From NCBI GenBank assembly GCA_973895155.1, contig OZ316895.1, forward strand, positions 20,956,001-21,020,000: a stretch of 64,000 nucleotides of DNA. The letters are read 5' to 3'. The stretch is from Marsupella aquatica. Taxonomy: Eukaryota > Marchantiophyta. A program made the position numbers and the translations under genes. The notes below the pieces were generated by a model. It was given only the letters and a program-made list of their open reading frames with translations, was not told the DNA's origin and made no database searches. Of the stretch, positions 51,077-64,000 are shown one piece after another; position 1 is the stretch's first letter, and the number at the start of each line of letters is the position of its first letter.

Positions 51077-51431
51077 TGTGACACCCCCTGGGAGCCCAAA
51101 TACACCATATTCCATGCTGCATAGAGTATTTTAAGTGTATGAGTCTTGACTTGAGAGGCAATGAGAATGCCCTTCACTGTGTGTGATACCCCCTGGGGCC
51201 CAAATACACCATATTCTAAGGTGTACAGAGTATTTTAAATGTATGAGTCTTGACTTGAGAGCCAATGTGAATGACTTACACTCTGTGACAACCCCTTGGG
51301 CCCAAATACACCATATTCCAAGGTGTACAGAGTATTTTTAATGAATAAGTCTGGACTTGAGAGCCAATGAGGATGCCCTGCAATGTGTGACACCCCCAGG
51401 CCCAAATACAATATTCCAAGGTGTAGAGAGT
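51077..51431. repeat. Four ~103-bp tandem repeats
   Basis: Units start tgtga-a-cccc at 51077, 51181, 51284 and 51386, with conserved cccaaatacaccatatt, gtacagagtatttt and gacttgagag blocks. The last unit is shortened. Confidence 0.92.
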
Positions 51432-54152
51432 ATAGGGGTTTCACTTACACAAAAATGGCTCGTCATTTGCGATAAAATATAAGATTATTTTATTGGGATT
51501 GAATAAATACTTTAGAATTTTCTCAGAAGAACAATAGGGTACTTTAAATCTAATTTTGAGACTTCAGCACTACGTAAATTTGAGACAAGCTAGCTACATT
51601 AAAAAACAAAAATATAAAGGGGGTTTTCATGCCTGCAAGCCAGTGGCACAGTCCGATCAAAGCCTGTTTCCTCTTTTATTGCTTTTCTTTTTCCCCGCGT
51701 GAGGGGGCAGGGGACCCAGAAAGGGCATCAAAATAAAGGAGAACCCCAACAAGGGCAACAGAGCAAACACCCCAGGAACAACAGCCAAAAAGGAGCAAAG
51801 TGCAATGGTCACTACCCAGTGGGAGCAAGAGAGTGAGAACAAAACAAACTGCAAGACATCCTAAAGCCCATAAAACAGGGCACTACCGGGGGCACTACCT
51901 CAAAAAACCATAGTACAAACTGGTAAATAGCTAGACTGTTTCCTCTTATAAAGCTCCCTCTTTACCAAAAGTGCACAGGCATAGGCTTAGGATTTGGGCA
52001 GCTCCAAGTGAGACCAAGATGATTCTGAGGGAACCTTTCCCATCTCTTTAAAATCAACTTTTCCCTCTATCCATTTGAGACTGCAACATGTCCAAAAACA
52101 TTAATAGCTTTTAACTAACCTGTCCCCCAAACTACCCAATATTGCTAACATGCACCCCAAATTAAAATAATTGTCAACCCACCCCAATGACAATGGAGAC
52201 CCAGTCACAAGACTAACCCGTAGACAAAATGGGGGCCGGATTGATAATTGATTTTGTTTTGGGGGGGCACATTAAGAATATTGGGTAGTTTTGGGGACAG
52301 GCTAGTACAAAGATTATGAACTTGTCCCATTCCTCATTCCAGAGTGCAACATGTGGGAAGTAACTTTTTCCATTTCCCATATCGAGATTGAAACATCTTT
52401 CCCACGTATATCAAGATCTGGGAAATTTATGGGTCTGAACCGACTGGCTTCGGTAAGTTGGCCAGGGGATGAGCCTGGAACCTCCTAGGTTCAATATGTG
52501 TGGGTGGGGTGTATGGTGGGAGTCATGGTTTCTCCTCAGGCCCTGGTCTGCTTTGGGGCCCTGGTTCAACTCTCTGGTCTGGGTCCTGTCTGATCCCTGG
52601 GCATTGTCCCCAAGCCCCTTGTGGTTGATCCTTGGGTATTGTCCACTTGTGGCTACGCTACATAAAATTGCATGCTCCAAAGCATAAAGTCTATACTTTG
52701 TTATGTTGGATGGGTATACTTTGGGGTTGTGGTAACTGCACATCAAAATATGACATATACGGTGTACATGCACATCAAAGTGACATATACAGTGTATGAT
52801 ATCCCTCCATACCATCATAAACTTTGTTAGTTTCTTTAAATTGTGGTCATGCACATCAAAATATGACATATATTGTGTAAGATATCCCTCCATCTTACTT
52901 ATAAAGCGTCAACTATGAGGTAGAGTTGTGGCCTAGGCTTCTAGAGTGAAGACTCTAAGTCGTAACTCCATGGCTCATCATGTGGATGGGAAAATTCATG
53001 ACTATGATGTATGTCAAATGATAATCATGAATGTTTTTTGTCATGATTTTTACTTGCATTAAAAAATGTGTTCTATGCCCACACCATAACATACTTGCAT
53101 AGAAAGAGAGATGTGCATAGAAAAGAGTATGGCATGTTATGAATGATTATTAAAATGATGACATGCATGATGATTTTTTTTATTATTCAAAGAATGTAAG
53201 TAAGATATACATTTTTGGTGATATTTTTATTGTACTCCCCTCTATTCACTTTCAAAGAACTTGTCAGAAACCTTGTCATTTTCTTTAAATCCATACACAC
53301 CCTATATTACCACATTTTGATGTGTGATTACCGGCAGTGTATACTTTGTTATGTTGGTTTGTTATGTTGGACAAGCACCATGCCTATGCTTTGCACAATT
53401 GTACAATTGGGTGAGTGAGAAAGTGAGGGCCTGGCAGGAGTAGTGGGCACTGGTCAGGTTGTGTACCGGCTCCACTCTTGGGCACTGGGCAGCATGGTGT
53501 ACGCCAATTATGAGGGAGGGAGTCGTGGGCAGTCGGGCTTACCCTTGCCTCAAGCCCAACATGAGGATGGGCTACTCCTGCCTCACCCCTTTTTGCATTG
53601 AACTGTGAGAGAAAAAGTGCAAAAGAGTCCAACGGTTGCTGATCATTTCTGCCCAGAACTGTTTACAAGCTGCTGATCCTTTCGGCCCAGAACTGTTTTT
53701 TAAGGGACTATGGACAAAATTTGGCTGGATTGGGTATTATAATTGACAACTTAGGGACTAAATTTGGAGGGATTGGGTATCACAGTTGTAGATGGGTCTG
53801 CTTTGGGCTTTCAAGGCAAACATATAAATGTGGGTCTGACGTATGAGGATGAGGTAATGTAAAGAGGATGAGGTAATGTAAAGAGGATGAAGTGGAAAGC
53901 AACGGATTCCATGTGCAGGAAGCCGCTGCAGCAATTGTTCTACAACACGAGTTCATCCACCTCTCGTGTATGGATCGATCCAACAAATGCTGTGGTCAAT
54001 TTTGCACCCAGTTCCTGAGTTGCAAGTGAACGACTAGAGTGTTGCTGAATTCAGATTCTTGGAGCTCAAAGGGAAGAAGAAGTGATTCAATCTCTTCTGT
54101 CTTTCTTCCAAACACCAGACAGAGGAGCGAGGGAGCAACGAGGCAACGAAGA
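51432..54152. other. AT-rich region before the Tm-1-like gene
   Basis: No gene was recognised. A SINE copy (52436-52735) and scattered repeat fragments are present. A 20-bp unit is doubled at about 53843-53885. The final ~150 bp, purine-rich and with no intron signal, should be 5' UTR of the Tm-1-like gene. Confidence 0.5.
52436..52735 (+). mobile_element. Second copy of the tRNA-derived SINE-like element
   Basis: A-box-like tggcttcggtaagttgg (52445-52461) and B-box-like ggttcaatatg (52488-52498) are followed by the same body as at 37 kb (ctgggtcctg, ggctacgctacataaaattgcatgct, gttggatggg). Similarity falls off near 52735. Confidence 0.7.
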
Positions 54153-57100
54153 ATGAGTGGACTTGAATCAGAAGCGGGTGTCTTGGAGCGCCAAGTTTAC
54201 TGCATTGGCACTCTGGACACCAAGGACGCTGATCTCCACTTTGTGGCACAATCACTTTCATCCGCTCTCTTGCAATTTTTGTCACCTCCGCAGGAAGTAC
54301 GCATTTACATACTTATCTATATAGTGAACACATCTGATAACAACCACTTTGTGAACAGCTGGATGCTGAAGCCTTACATTGCTCCCTCTGCTGTCCCATT
54401 TCTTCATCTCTCAGCTTATAGTTTGTCAAAGCATGCAGTTGATCATGTTAGAGGAGCTTTGATCATGGTGATGTCTTTCATAATGTTCTTAAGAGCAATC
54501 TCTGCTGTTGTCTTGATCCTAGTCTTGGCAATGGTTTTTAATTCTCCATGAATGTGGAAGCACAATGGGACTTCCTAGACAAATGTCACTTAAAAGTAAC
54601 AGAATTGACCAGAGTTTTCACAAGTTTGGATGGATGGATGAATGGAGTACATAGAGCTCGTTTTTCGCCAGCTTGACAGTAATCTTATCGGTGCAGATTG
54701 AAGTCGTCCTCGTCGATATCTCCACAAAGCATCCAAGCGAAGGCGACGGGGGAGTCGACTGCAACGTCGGGAGAGAAGATGTGTTAGTGCACCATCCGGA
54801 TCCCTCAAAAAGATCATTAGAAGGTTTTCCAAAGGACAGAGCAGAATGTGTTTCGATAATGAGCGTCGCTCTTACGCACTTCCTGAAGGATCGTGCGCAA
54901 AAAGGTTCATTAGTGGGAGCAATCGGCGTAGGGGGAAGCGGAGGAACGAGTTTGATTGCACCTGCGCTCAGAGCTCTTCCGTTGGGAATTCCAAAGGCAT
55001 TGGTTTCTACTGTAGCCAGTGGGAATACTGCTCCGTATGTCGGAACGTCAGACCTCATATTATTTCCTTCAGTCGTTGACGTTGCTGGTCTGAACAGTAT
55101 AAGTCGAAAAATTCTTCGAAATGCTGCTGCTGCTGTTGCGGGAATGGTGGCTAACATGGTGGGCAACGATGTGGGAAAAAAAGACGATGCTGAAGACAAG
55201 GTCTCTGTGGGACTGACAATGTTTGGCGTCACAACACCCTGCGTTACTGCTGTGCAAAAGCAATTGAGGGAACGTGGTTTCGAGACCATAGTGTTTCACG
55301 CAACTGGTAAAGGTGAGGCTAATGCAATTGAGATTTTGTGGCCTTAGGTGATCGTCTTCGAGGAACAATATATTGCAACCTGTAAGTCACTGAGCTGGTT
55401 CTTAGACTATTCTAAAGTAAGGTACCAGAGAAATGTACCCACGTTTGACCTTGTGAACGTTTACGAAGCTGATAGTGCACCGCGTAGTACTGATACCTCA
55501 CAGTTGCGTCTGGTTTTCCGGAAAATTTCAATTCTTACAGCAGTTTTCAAAAGCCTTTTCTGATTCGACGTCTCATAACCTCGAAAATAGCTTATATTTC
55601 TTTGTATTAAACTGACCTACAGAGGTCTGTCACTCTACATGACACCTCTTCATTTCATAAGTCATCCATCTAATTGGACCCTTTTTCGATTGGGTTTACA
55701 GGAGGGGAGGCTATGGAAGAATTGGTGCGACAAGGCTTCATTCAGGTTTGTTACACTCCTTCCTGCAAAAACCATTTGTTGGAACAGGAGACACGTATTA
55801 ATATAACCAACGTAGTTGTATACTGTGATCCACGGAAGGGAATTTTTCAGATAGTTTCTTTCATTGCCATTATGTAAGAGGAATGTCAATTGACGATTCT
55901 AGGGTGGATAACGTTAGGCCTGTCTACTTGACCAGCGAGAATTTTGTTAGCTGGCTTGTCAGCAATTGCACTGTTAGGTGCTATGTCAAGCGGATTGAGC
56001 TTTTGAGGTATAGGACCTCAACCTGCCAAGTAGGTGCTCTCCTGCACCCCCACACAGGTGAAATGTTGCCATCACGCTTTAATGAAGGAACCATTCTTGT
56101 AATGGCAGGGGGTGATTGACGTCACAACAACAGAGGTAGCTGACTACTTGGTTGGGGGCACAATGGCCTGCAGTGGCACTCGGTTTGAAGAGATGATGAA
56201 TAGCCAGATCCCCCTCGTTTTGAGTTTAGGTGCACTGGACATGGTTAACTTTGGAAGCCTCGACTCGGTACCTCCTCAATTCGCCACTCGAGATCTTTAT
56301 GTTCATAATGAACAGGTAAAGTCTCAAATACGTCAGTTCTTTAATCTGTTAAGGTAGAACTCCGCACGTGGATAACTCTTGGAAGCTTCTTCCATCGTTT
56401 ACTTGCCTTTGTACTGCACTGATGCTTGTAGCAGAACTTGGGGTTCCAAATTCCTGCCATTCAGTGTTGCATCATGCTACTCAGTCTTGCATGACTCCAT
56501 TTTGAACGGGATTATAAGATGAATGTGGAGGCAAGTACATAGACGCTGTGTCTATATGCCGGGACTCATATCTTCTCCAATTTGGCAATGAGTTAACAGT
56601 TGGAGGTAGTATGTTTTTGCAACTCAAATACTATGACCTTTATTTTAAAAATATCTCTTGTTTCCAGGTAACACTAATGAGGACAACAGTAAAAGAAAAC
56701 CGCCAATTTGCGCAGTTCATTGGTCAGCAGCTTAACAAGTCGTCAGCTCCTGTACGTCTATTACTACCAGAGAAAGGGCTCTCTGCATTAGATGCCCCAG
56801 GAATGCCATTTCATAATCCAGAAGCCACCCGAGCACTTCTTGAAGAACTCGAACAAACTGTTGTACAAGCCACAGAACGTCAAGTAAGTCTTCCTTTCCA
56901 TCCTATTCGATTAGTGCGTCTGTTCCAGTGACTCTCTACTGACTATTTAGTGAACTCACCTGTCGGACAGTGATCTTCGTCGCATACAGTCCTTTGCAGT
57001 ACCTACAACTGCTGCTTGTAGATACTGTTGGAAGATTTAACTTCATTTCAATAGATATCATGTAGTTTTATGTCAAAATCTTCTTTCCTTACTCGGCGAG

Positions 57101-59672
57101 GCTCTGGTCCGATTCTCTCCAGTCGAAATAGTTGAGCAGGTTCGATGGTTGCAAGGGCTTTATCTTACTAATTCAGCAGTGACTCAACAGATTCGATTGT
57201 TTCGGAATCATTATTCCATGCAGACATCTGGACCCACATTTGTTACCTGTTAGAACTGCTGTGGGGCAGTTGTGTTGTGCTAATGTGCAGTTTTTATGCT
57301 GTACTGACAGGTGAAGAGGCTTCCCTATCATATAAATGATGAGGAATTTTCCGAAGCACTTGTTGCGGCATTTTTAGATCTTACCAGACTGGGATCACCA
57401 AAGATTCAGAAAGAACATCACCCTCGGAAGTCATTCTCCCATGACGTGGGGACTAGGCCTATGAGGCCTGACATCGGACACCTACCTTTAGCAAAGCCAG
57501 GTCTTTCCTCTTTTGACCTCTCCTGACCACGAAACATATCTCTTGATTTCACTAACAATATGTCAGTCAAGGTTCAATGTGCCATTGGTTTCTCTCATTT
57601 TGCATAAAGTATATTTGGTAAACCAAAAAATTGTCAAGAAAAGCAAGAAGCTTAGCAGGAGAAGAGGCAGACAGCATTACGAAGGAATTTTCACCCATTA
57701 CAAAGGTTATTACACATGGGTACCTGTGAATTGTTCTGTTTAAGCATGTGAGATGGGTAGCTTGCATTGGACGTAGAACAATTTGTCCCTCCAAAGCATG
57801 TCTGCTCTCTACATTCTGAACTGGAAGCTCAGCATCCTATATGTCTGTTCTGCGTCGTTGTCGAGTTTAGCTTATAGGGTTTGCTGTCCACATGGTAGCT
57901 GGAAAACGTTTTGGTGATACTAACACTAGACAGGACACGCCATTAAAGCATTTTCAGTTCTCAAGTCATTCCTCTGTTGTCCAATTGTGCATATCGGACC
58001 AGAAACGAAGCAAAAGTACCAAGCTGCTCTCCATAAACTCTGGGCCCAGATTGAACAAGGTGCTCCAATCATTGGTGCTGGGGCTGGGACTGGCATATCA
58101 GCCAAGTTTGAAGAGCAAGGAGGAGCTGATTTAATTCTGGTCTACAATTCTGGACGTTTCCGAATGGCCGGAAGAGGTTCTCTGTCTGGTCTCCTACCAT
58201 TCAAAGATGCAAATGCAGTGGTGATCGAGATGGCAAATGAAGTCCTACCGGTATCTATAAGTTTTGAACGATCTTGGATTTGCTCATGAACATGATCATG
58301 GATACCCACGATGTTCTTACGTTATTAACATTTTTTTCAGTAGAAAGTAAGGACCATTATAACTTCGATCGTTGTCGACATTATACCACCAATGGCATCA
58401 GTGGGTCTAAGTGCCTATCGTGAGTACTCTTCCTTGTGAGTGCTGGTGCACATTACCACAGTCTGAAGGCTACAAGGTTGACACATTGTGCAGGTGGTCA
58501 AAAAAGTGCCAGTCCTGGCAGGTGTCTGTGCGACAGACCCTTTCCGACAGATGAGCACTTTCTTGCGTGAACTAGAGCTGATAGGATACCAAGGTGTGCA
58601 AAACTTCCCAACAGTAGGCCTTATTGATGGGACGTTTCGCCAGAATCTTGAGGAGACAGGGATGGGTTATGGGTACTTCTCACTTGACTCTTGCTCAATT
58701 TACTGTTTCTTTCACAATGCCTTCCAGAATTTAGACAACCAATCTCATTCCTGCGGTCCCTCTTCAAACGAAAGAGAATACAAATTTGGAGATGGCACTG
58801 AAATTCTGTAAAAATGATAATCAGAACTATAATCTACTGATTTTAGCCAGAATAGTGACGCGCGTGAACAGGTCTTTCTCTAGCCAGACAGTAGATTTGG
58901 ATGGGCAGGTATTGTATGGTGCTCTTATGGAGGAATCTTCAATCTCACTCTCTATATGTTTTTGTAAATAACAGATTGGAGGTGGACATGATCCGACTGG
59001 CTCATTCCATGGGACTTTTGACGACTCCATATGCGTTCAATGAATCAGAGGCAACTGCAATGGCAGAGGCTGGTGCAGATATAGTGGTGGCTCACATGGG
59101 CCTGACAACCGCCGGGTCAATTGGAGCTACGACAGCAAAGTCTTTAGACCAATCCGTGGAACTTGTACAAGCCATTGCTGATGCAGCCCGAAAAGTCAAC
59201 CCACAAGTGATTATACTTTGTCATGGAGGTGCGTACTCTAACTTATTTTAATGGAAAGACTTTGTGCATGGTTTGCTTCATCAAATCTCAGACTTTTGTT
59301 TCTCCAGGATTCTAATTTTCCATTTTACTCTGTGAGTCGACGTGATTCTAAGATACAACTTTAAACATATATATAGTGCTCCTGATTCTTTCGACCGTTC
59401 TAAATGAACTGTCATTTGTTCACGTAGTTGATGGTTCATCAAGCGCGGCCTTCTCAAATTTGGAGTGCTTGTCACTATCTTATCTTTTGTGGTGGTTTAA
59501 CCGGTTTCATTTGGCAGGTCCTATTTCTGGACCAGAAGAAGCTGAATTTGTTTTGAAGCGAACACGAGGAGTACATGGTTTTTATGGTGCGTCCAGTATG
59601 GAGCGTCTCCCCGTGGAACAAGCGATAAGCAACACAATGAGGCAGTATAAAGCCATCAAATTGACGACTTAA
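54153..59672 (+). CDS. Tm-1-like protein (UPF0261 domain plus TIM-barrel domain)
   Basis: Ten exons join in phase into 748 residues: 54153-54296, 54697-55306, 55702-55745, 56109-56315, 56668-56883, 57311-57500, 58003-58250, 58494-58672, 58975-59228, 59518-59672. The N-terminal UPF0261 half (1-~430) has [66 protein letters not shown] and [13 protein letters not shown]. The C-terminal TIM-barrel half (~470-748) has [71 protein letters not shown] and [16 protein letters not shown]. Length and order match tomato Tm-1 and its plant homologues. Tm-1 itself binds a tobamovirus replication protein; the normal function of plant homologues is unsettled, so no resistance role is claimed here. The 58003 acceptor was preferred over an upstream one because it restores the family KPETKQK junction. 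The gene is intact and divergent from SPS. Confidence 0.94.
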
Positions 59673-59674
59673 CA

Positions 59675-59688
59675 CCCCCCCCCCCCCC
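59675..59688 (+). repeat. C14 homopolymer next to a stop codon
   Basis: Fourteen consecutive C lie two bases after the TAA of the Tm-1-like gene, followed by a C/T-rich stretch to about 59705. Length is likely variable or error-prone. Confidence 0.9.
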
Positions 59689-59840
59689 TCCCTCCCCTCC
59701 CCCTTCGTTCTTTTCCGGACCACTTGTAATCCTTCTGCTCAAATGTCTAAACTGGACCCTTCTTATGGGCCTTTCAGAATTGCAGGAAGGTACGGGAGAA
59801 GTTCACCGCGAGCAACTATGGACCAATAGAGTGTGTTAAT

Positions 59841-59846
59841 AATAAA
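59841..59846 (+). terminator. Candidate poly(A) signal of the Tm-1-like gene
   Basis: AATAAA about 170 bp after the stop codon, in a TTAATAATAAATTG context. Confidence 0.45.
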
Positions 59847-62555
59847 TTGATTACGCAGAGGCTTCTCATGTACATCTCTTCCTGTTTCTCAACAGTGCTC
59901 AGTTTGCAGGGTGGGGTTTGAGCACCTGGGTTGTTGGGCTTTAGCTACTGCCGAATTCTCTTCGGTCAATTTGATCACAGTAACTATGTTGCTCTCACGT
60001 AAAGCTGCTAAGAGATGCAGTCAATGACCAAGTGGTAACCAGAATTTTTCCAGCTACGTTGCCTGTCTTTGTTGGGCTAATCACAACTTGGTACATCATG
60101 AATTTGCTCTTCTATGAAATGTGGATATTACACGATGGTCTTAGTTTTGAGTAGCAAATGTAGGAACTTCCTGAAATGCCCGGACCGTTCCGTCGTTCAC
60201 ATATTATCTTCCCCGGTTGTATATGTCCAAAACCAACTCGGCCGCAGTCTTTAACGTATTTCTACTGTGCATGATTACTTTCATTACCAAGGTACGAAAG
60301 GAGTCAGTTGCAAAAGAAAAAATTAAATCATCCATGGATTGAAGCGATTTCCAAGGTGATGTCATGGTTTAGTCATTCGTGACTCCATTCCGTTGACATT
60401 GTTTTATTGGTCGGAGCGTCAGAATCTGCAAACTACAACCCTAGAACATGATCCCAGGCTCTGCCCTCACGAACAGCCACGCCAAAGTTGGGGTCCCACT
60501 ACTAAAAACACGAGCGGGGATCTGAGAGAGGTAATTCCAGCTCAATAGAGTTCCAGAATTCTCCTTCAAATTTTGTTTCACAAGATTACTTCTGAAAATC
60601 TTGGCATATTAGGAGTGCGAAATATGCAAAAATCTCCCTCATAAACAATATCAGCTTGCCGCAATGAGGTGGCAGCTGCAAGAAAGGGGCCAGTGGTCTG
60701 AATGATATGCACTTTGGTCCTATTGTGGGAAAAAAGCTGCATATATGGGAAATTTTCAGGTAGTAGGTGCAAACCCAGTGTCATGCGATAAGGATGTGCC
60801 TGTTTGGATCCTAAGTTGCCATCTACACCATAGTTCTAGGGCATCCTTTAACCTAAGGAACTTGTGTTCTAGTCACTGGATTAAATGTTAAAATTCTATG
60901 ACACGTGCCCACCATTACAAACCAACTTCGTTTCTCCTCAAAGCCGTGGAGCTCATCTTTTCCACATTCTCTGGATCTATCACAAGATCAACCACTACCA
61001 CCTGAGATATCCAACCACACTCAAGTTAAAACGGATATATACCTCGAGCACGACAGGTTTGTGATACAACATCAAGCTAAAATCCACGCACCTTCAACTG
61101 TGAAAGTCCTCTTTCGGCTCTTTTTTTGTTGACAGCATCAGCACCTGCGAGTGTCTCGTGACTGTGCCAGACAGTACCATGATGATGAGACTCTGACACC
61201 GGTTTAAAGTAAGCTGTACACATCTCAGATGGCCTATTGAGAACTATCGAACTATGGAAAGCTGCTGAGCGGCAAATCAGTGAACCGATGACCCCCAGAA
61301 TCGAAGGACCTCATACCTTACAACAATAGCTTCTAGTCCCTCATCGACAATTGAAGGTCCAAAAGGGTCGTAAATACTCTCCGTTTGCACTTGAAGTTCT
61401 GGTTTAACAGACTGTTTCAATCACTATCCCCATGAGAACAAAAGCTTGACGATTTTGAAATCTTCAAAATTCCAAACACCGCCAACAGGCAAAGGCTATC
61501 CTTCAATTCAACCAACGTCAAAGACGAGGGAAAAGAAAAATTGCAAAACGGCCTCCTACCTTGATGTAGTCCTCAACAGCTCTCTTTCTTTTTTCCACGG
61601 GTTGTATTATATGCCGTAGCTGTCAAGCAAACCAAAACAAACAGGAGAAGTACTTAAGCCCAAGTCATTTGGAAGTGAATAACCTCAACATTTTTAGCTA
61701 TTCGAAGAGAGATTTTTTTCTTTTCTACTCCGAGGATCCTCTGAGGGCTTTTCTTGCAGAATTTGTTACCTTGGAAGCAAGAAACAACCTCTACCTTCAT
61801 CTTTTTTGAGCCGACAGAGTACATTTATAGAAAGCAAAATGGTACCTCTTTCTTGGCCAACATGGGCCCATCACTTATTCCCACGACTACTCGAAGCCGT
61901 GCTTGTTCAGCTGCCGCCTGATGACATTGACGAGATTCACCAAGAGGCTGAGGTAGTAAGGTATCTGGACAATGAGAAAGCAACAAATCCTAGAATTGCA
62001 GGGTGGGCAGGGCAGTTCATTGCATGAAATCGAAGGTCACACATACTTTGAGAAGCACACGGTGCCCATCATGCAGCCTATCGAAGGTGCCGCCCAACAC
62101 CACCGCTTTGTACGGTGCACTGGCGGCCAAATTCTCCATAGTCCGCCAACGAGCTCAGCTCGGTCAGATCTGCAGCTCTTCTGAGGACTGCCAAAGAATT
62201 CTCCCCCGAATTTTCCCCAAAATATCACCGGTGTACACCTAACAGGCACTCGAAGTTGAGAATCCGGGACGTAATTAGGTCCGCAAGTGATGCCTCCTCA
62301 ATTACCATGAACTCTGGGACGATTTCTCGCACGCATTTTCGTCTGGGGCCCTTTCAGATGCATCCGAAGTGATCAAATCAGAGCGAAGTCCTCAGAATCG
62401 GGTCCGATCCAAATCAACGAAGAAGGAAATCAAAATTGCATCCAAACAATATAGAGTTGGTGGGTCGGATCAAATCGCTGAACCTTCAAGCTACAGAGCA
62501 GCACTATGATTCTCACGGAGCAGACGATGCGTCAGATCCAATCGAGCTGAAGCAG

Positions 62556-62800
62556 AGAAAGGGTACTACTGTAATTTGCAGGAGCACTGATCACCAACCT
62601 CATTTTTAAGCCTTTTTTTTGCCGCCACTGTGACGAATGTCACCTTGAGAAGAGCTGAAAAGGAGAGAAAGGGTATTAATTTGCAACGAGCACTCATCAC
62701 CAAACTTATTTTTTAAGGCTTCTTTTCATCACCAAACTTATTTTTTAAGGTTTCCTTCCCATCACCAAACTTATTTTTTAAGGTTTTCCTTTTTTTTCGC
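62556..62800. repeat. ~110-bp duplication with an inner 32-33-bp repeat
   Basis: gagaaagggta...atttgca blocks at 62556 and 62664 begin two copies. In the second, a catcaccaaacttattttt unit is repeated at 62695, 62727 and 62760. Confidence 0.85.
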
Positions 62801-63517
62801 CACTGTCACCTTTGGGAAGATGCCACGGAGATTCCTTGCCTAGTTTTTCTATATTAGTTGCTGACCCTCAGATCTCAGTGCATTTAAGGATGACCATCAG
62901 ATTTTGGCCAATGGGAGGCTAAGGGGGTAGGTGGCTAGGTGGGAAACTGGCAAAATGGATTAGTATCATAACTTATTTAGTTTCCCTCCTGAAACTGTTA
63001 GATGGAAGATGGAAATTTAGTCTCCCTCCTGAAATAGTCTCACACACACTAATAAGGGTATGACTACAAATCTGAGAAGAATATAAAAACTAGGTTCTTT
63101 ATTAGTCTCCTTCAGTTAATAAAAAATGACACTAAGAAAAGAACCTCCTGTGTATTCTGAGTCTAAAAATGATGATTAAGGATCACAAGATGATGAAATC
63201 CGACATGACAATTCTATATCTGAAAATGGATTTAGAGTAGACTCGAATTCCATTAGTACAAGCCGTGTTTTTGATTTTATATGCTCTTGTAAAGTCATCT
63301 TACTACTGGAAAAAATTGTACTTTTCAGAAGTTACACACATTAATTCAATGTTTATCACACACTATTTGCATGTCACCAAAAATAATGTCACTTACTTTA
63401 GTTTAGAATGACATATATATACACTCACTTCTTATATAGTCTCACACACATTAATTATGGTGACATCTCTCAAAACCTTTTGTTTGTAAATATTTTGTGT
63501 GAAACTAATTATTGTAC

Positions 63518-63790
63518 CTTCTGATGATGAATCATACTCATGAATACCAGACTCATCTTGTATTCAAGCCAACATGACTTGCATGTCATGCATGTCCCAA
63601 GTGTGTGGGTACCCTTGTCATGACTCTTCTGACAATGAATCCTACTCTTGAATACCAGACTCGTCTTGTATTCAAGCCAACATGACCATGTCATGCATGT
63701 CCCAAGTGTGTGGGTTCCCATGACATGACTCTTCTGACGATGAATCCTACTCTTGAATACCAGACTCGTCCTGTATTCAAGCCAACACCC
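63518..63790. repeat. Three ~105-108-bp tandem repeats
   Basis: Units start cttctga-gatgaatc at 63518, 63626 and 63731. They share gaataccagactc, tgtattcaagccaaca and catgtcccaagtgtgtggg. The third is cut off near 63790. Confidence 0.92.
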
Positions 63791-64000
63791 AGTTGTCTTC
63801 CAAGGTAATATCGTGTGTTGTATGTCTGTACTGACATTGTTGTCATAGAGGGGCAGGTTTTGTCAAGTAAAGCATGCACTTGTGATTCGGTTTATGCTGA
63901 TTGCATGTGTGCGTCACAAAGACAAGACACAATATGTGTTCAACTGCAGGAGTGACAGTATTCACTTCTATATCCATTTTTAGACATGATACTGGAAGTG

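Larger units (their letters stand above)
59847..64000. other. Anonymous DNA to window end
   Basis: No gene was recognised. Open frames at 61806-62242 have no domain I know. Repeats at 62556-62800 and 63518-63790 are listed separately. The rest is AT-rich. Confidence 0.5.

Noticed and set aside
49482-51115. Series of long minus-strand open frames (MQWSRAKGENQSNQS type)
   Set aside because: They read through the 101/83-bp satellite. The repeated peptide follows the repeat, with no start, stop or domain conservation.
54590-55368. Minus-strand frames of 80-223 codons
   Set aside because: Antisense shadows of Tm-1-like exon 2.
57987-58002. Alternative upstream acceptor (near 57958) for Tm-1-like exon 7
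   Set aside because: It is in phase but inserts residues not found in homologues. The acceptor before 58003 restores the conserved KPETKQK junction.

Overview
This is nuclear DNA from a green plant. The evidence is four multi-exon genes with GT-AG introns whose spliced products match plant proteins end to end (a MHK-type kinase, sucrose-phosphate synthase, a Tm-1-like protein and adenosine kinase), a LEA2/NHL-type membrane protein, and an interstitial plant-type telomere motif (TTTAGGG twice). The proteins resemble, but are clearly diverged from, flowering-plant and moss versions as I remember them. An early-diverging land plant (bryophyte or lycophyte) is my best guess; the species cannot be fixed from the sequence.

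Layout. 0-13 kb is transposon-rich: a decayed MULE-type transposase (minus, 2.9-6.0 kb), then a 5'-truncated non-LTR retrotransposon (minus, 6.58-9.22 kb) bounded by a perfect 16-bp target-site duplication, then small tandem repeats. 13.9-14.9 kb carries a two-exon LEA2/NHL gene (plus). It converges on an adenosine kinase gene (minus, 16.6-18.8 kb). 19-21.3 kb holds minisatellites and a perfect 122-bp duplication. 21.9-25.8 kb is a 16-exon protein kinase gene (minus). 28.1-29.7 kb is a head-to-tail train of TA-flanked MITEs, followed by five 146-bp satellite monomers, nested MITEs, a perfect 341-bp tandem duplication and a long gene-poor stretch with a tRNA-derived SINE. 39.3-47.8 kb is a 13-exon sucrose-phosphate synthase gene (minus). 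About 2 kb upstream of its start is a satellite array of alternating ~101/~83-bp monomers. 51-54 kb has more repeats and a second SINE copy. 54.2-59.7 kb is a 10-exon Tm-1-like gene (plus), divergent from the synthase. The last 4 kb holds only repeats and anonymous DNA.

The genes are ordinary unlinked plant genes: sucrose synthesis, adenosine salvage, a CDK/MAK-like kinase, a membrane LEA2 protein, and a UPF0261/TIM-barrel protein. They do not form a pathway or cluster. I found no operon, CRISPR array, phage or new enzymatic system. The most unusual items are an in-frame 54-bp duplication of a splice acceptor inside the kinase gene, the MITE family with its nested and tandem insertions, the exact 146-bp satellite, and the repeat array upstream of the synthase. 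Exon coordinates for the kinase, synthase and Tm-1-like genes were set by hand from splice signals, with reading phase checked at every junction.
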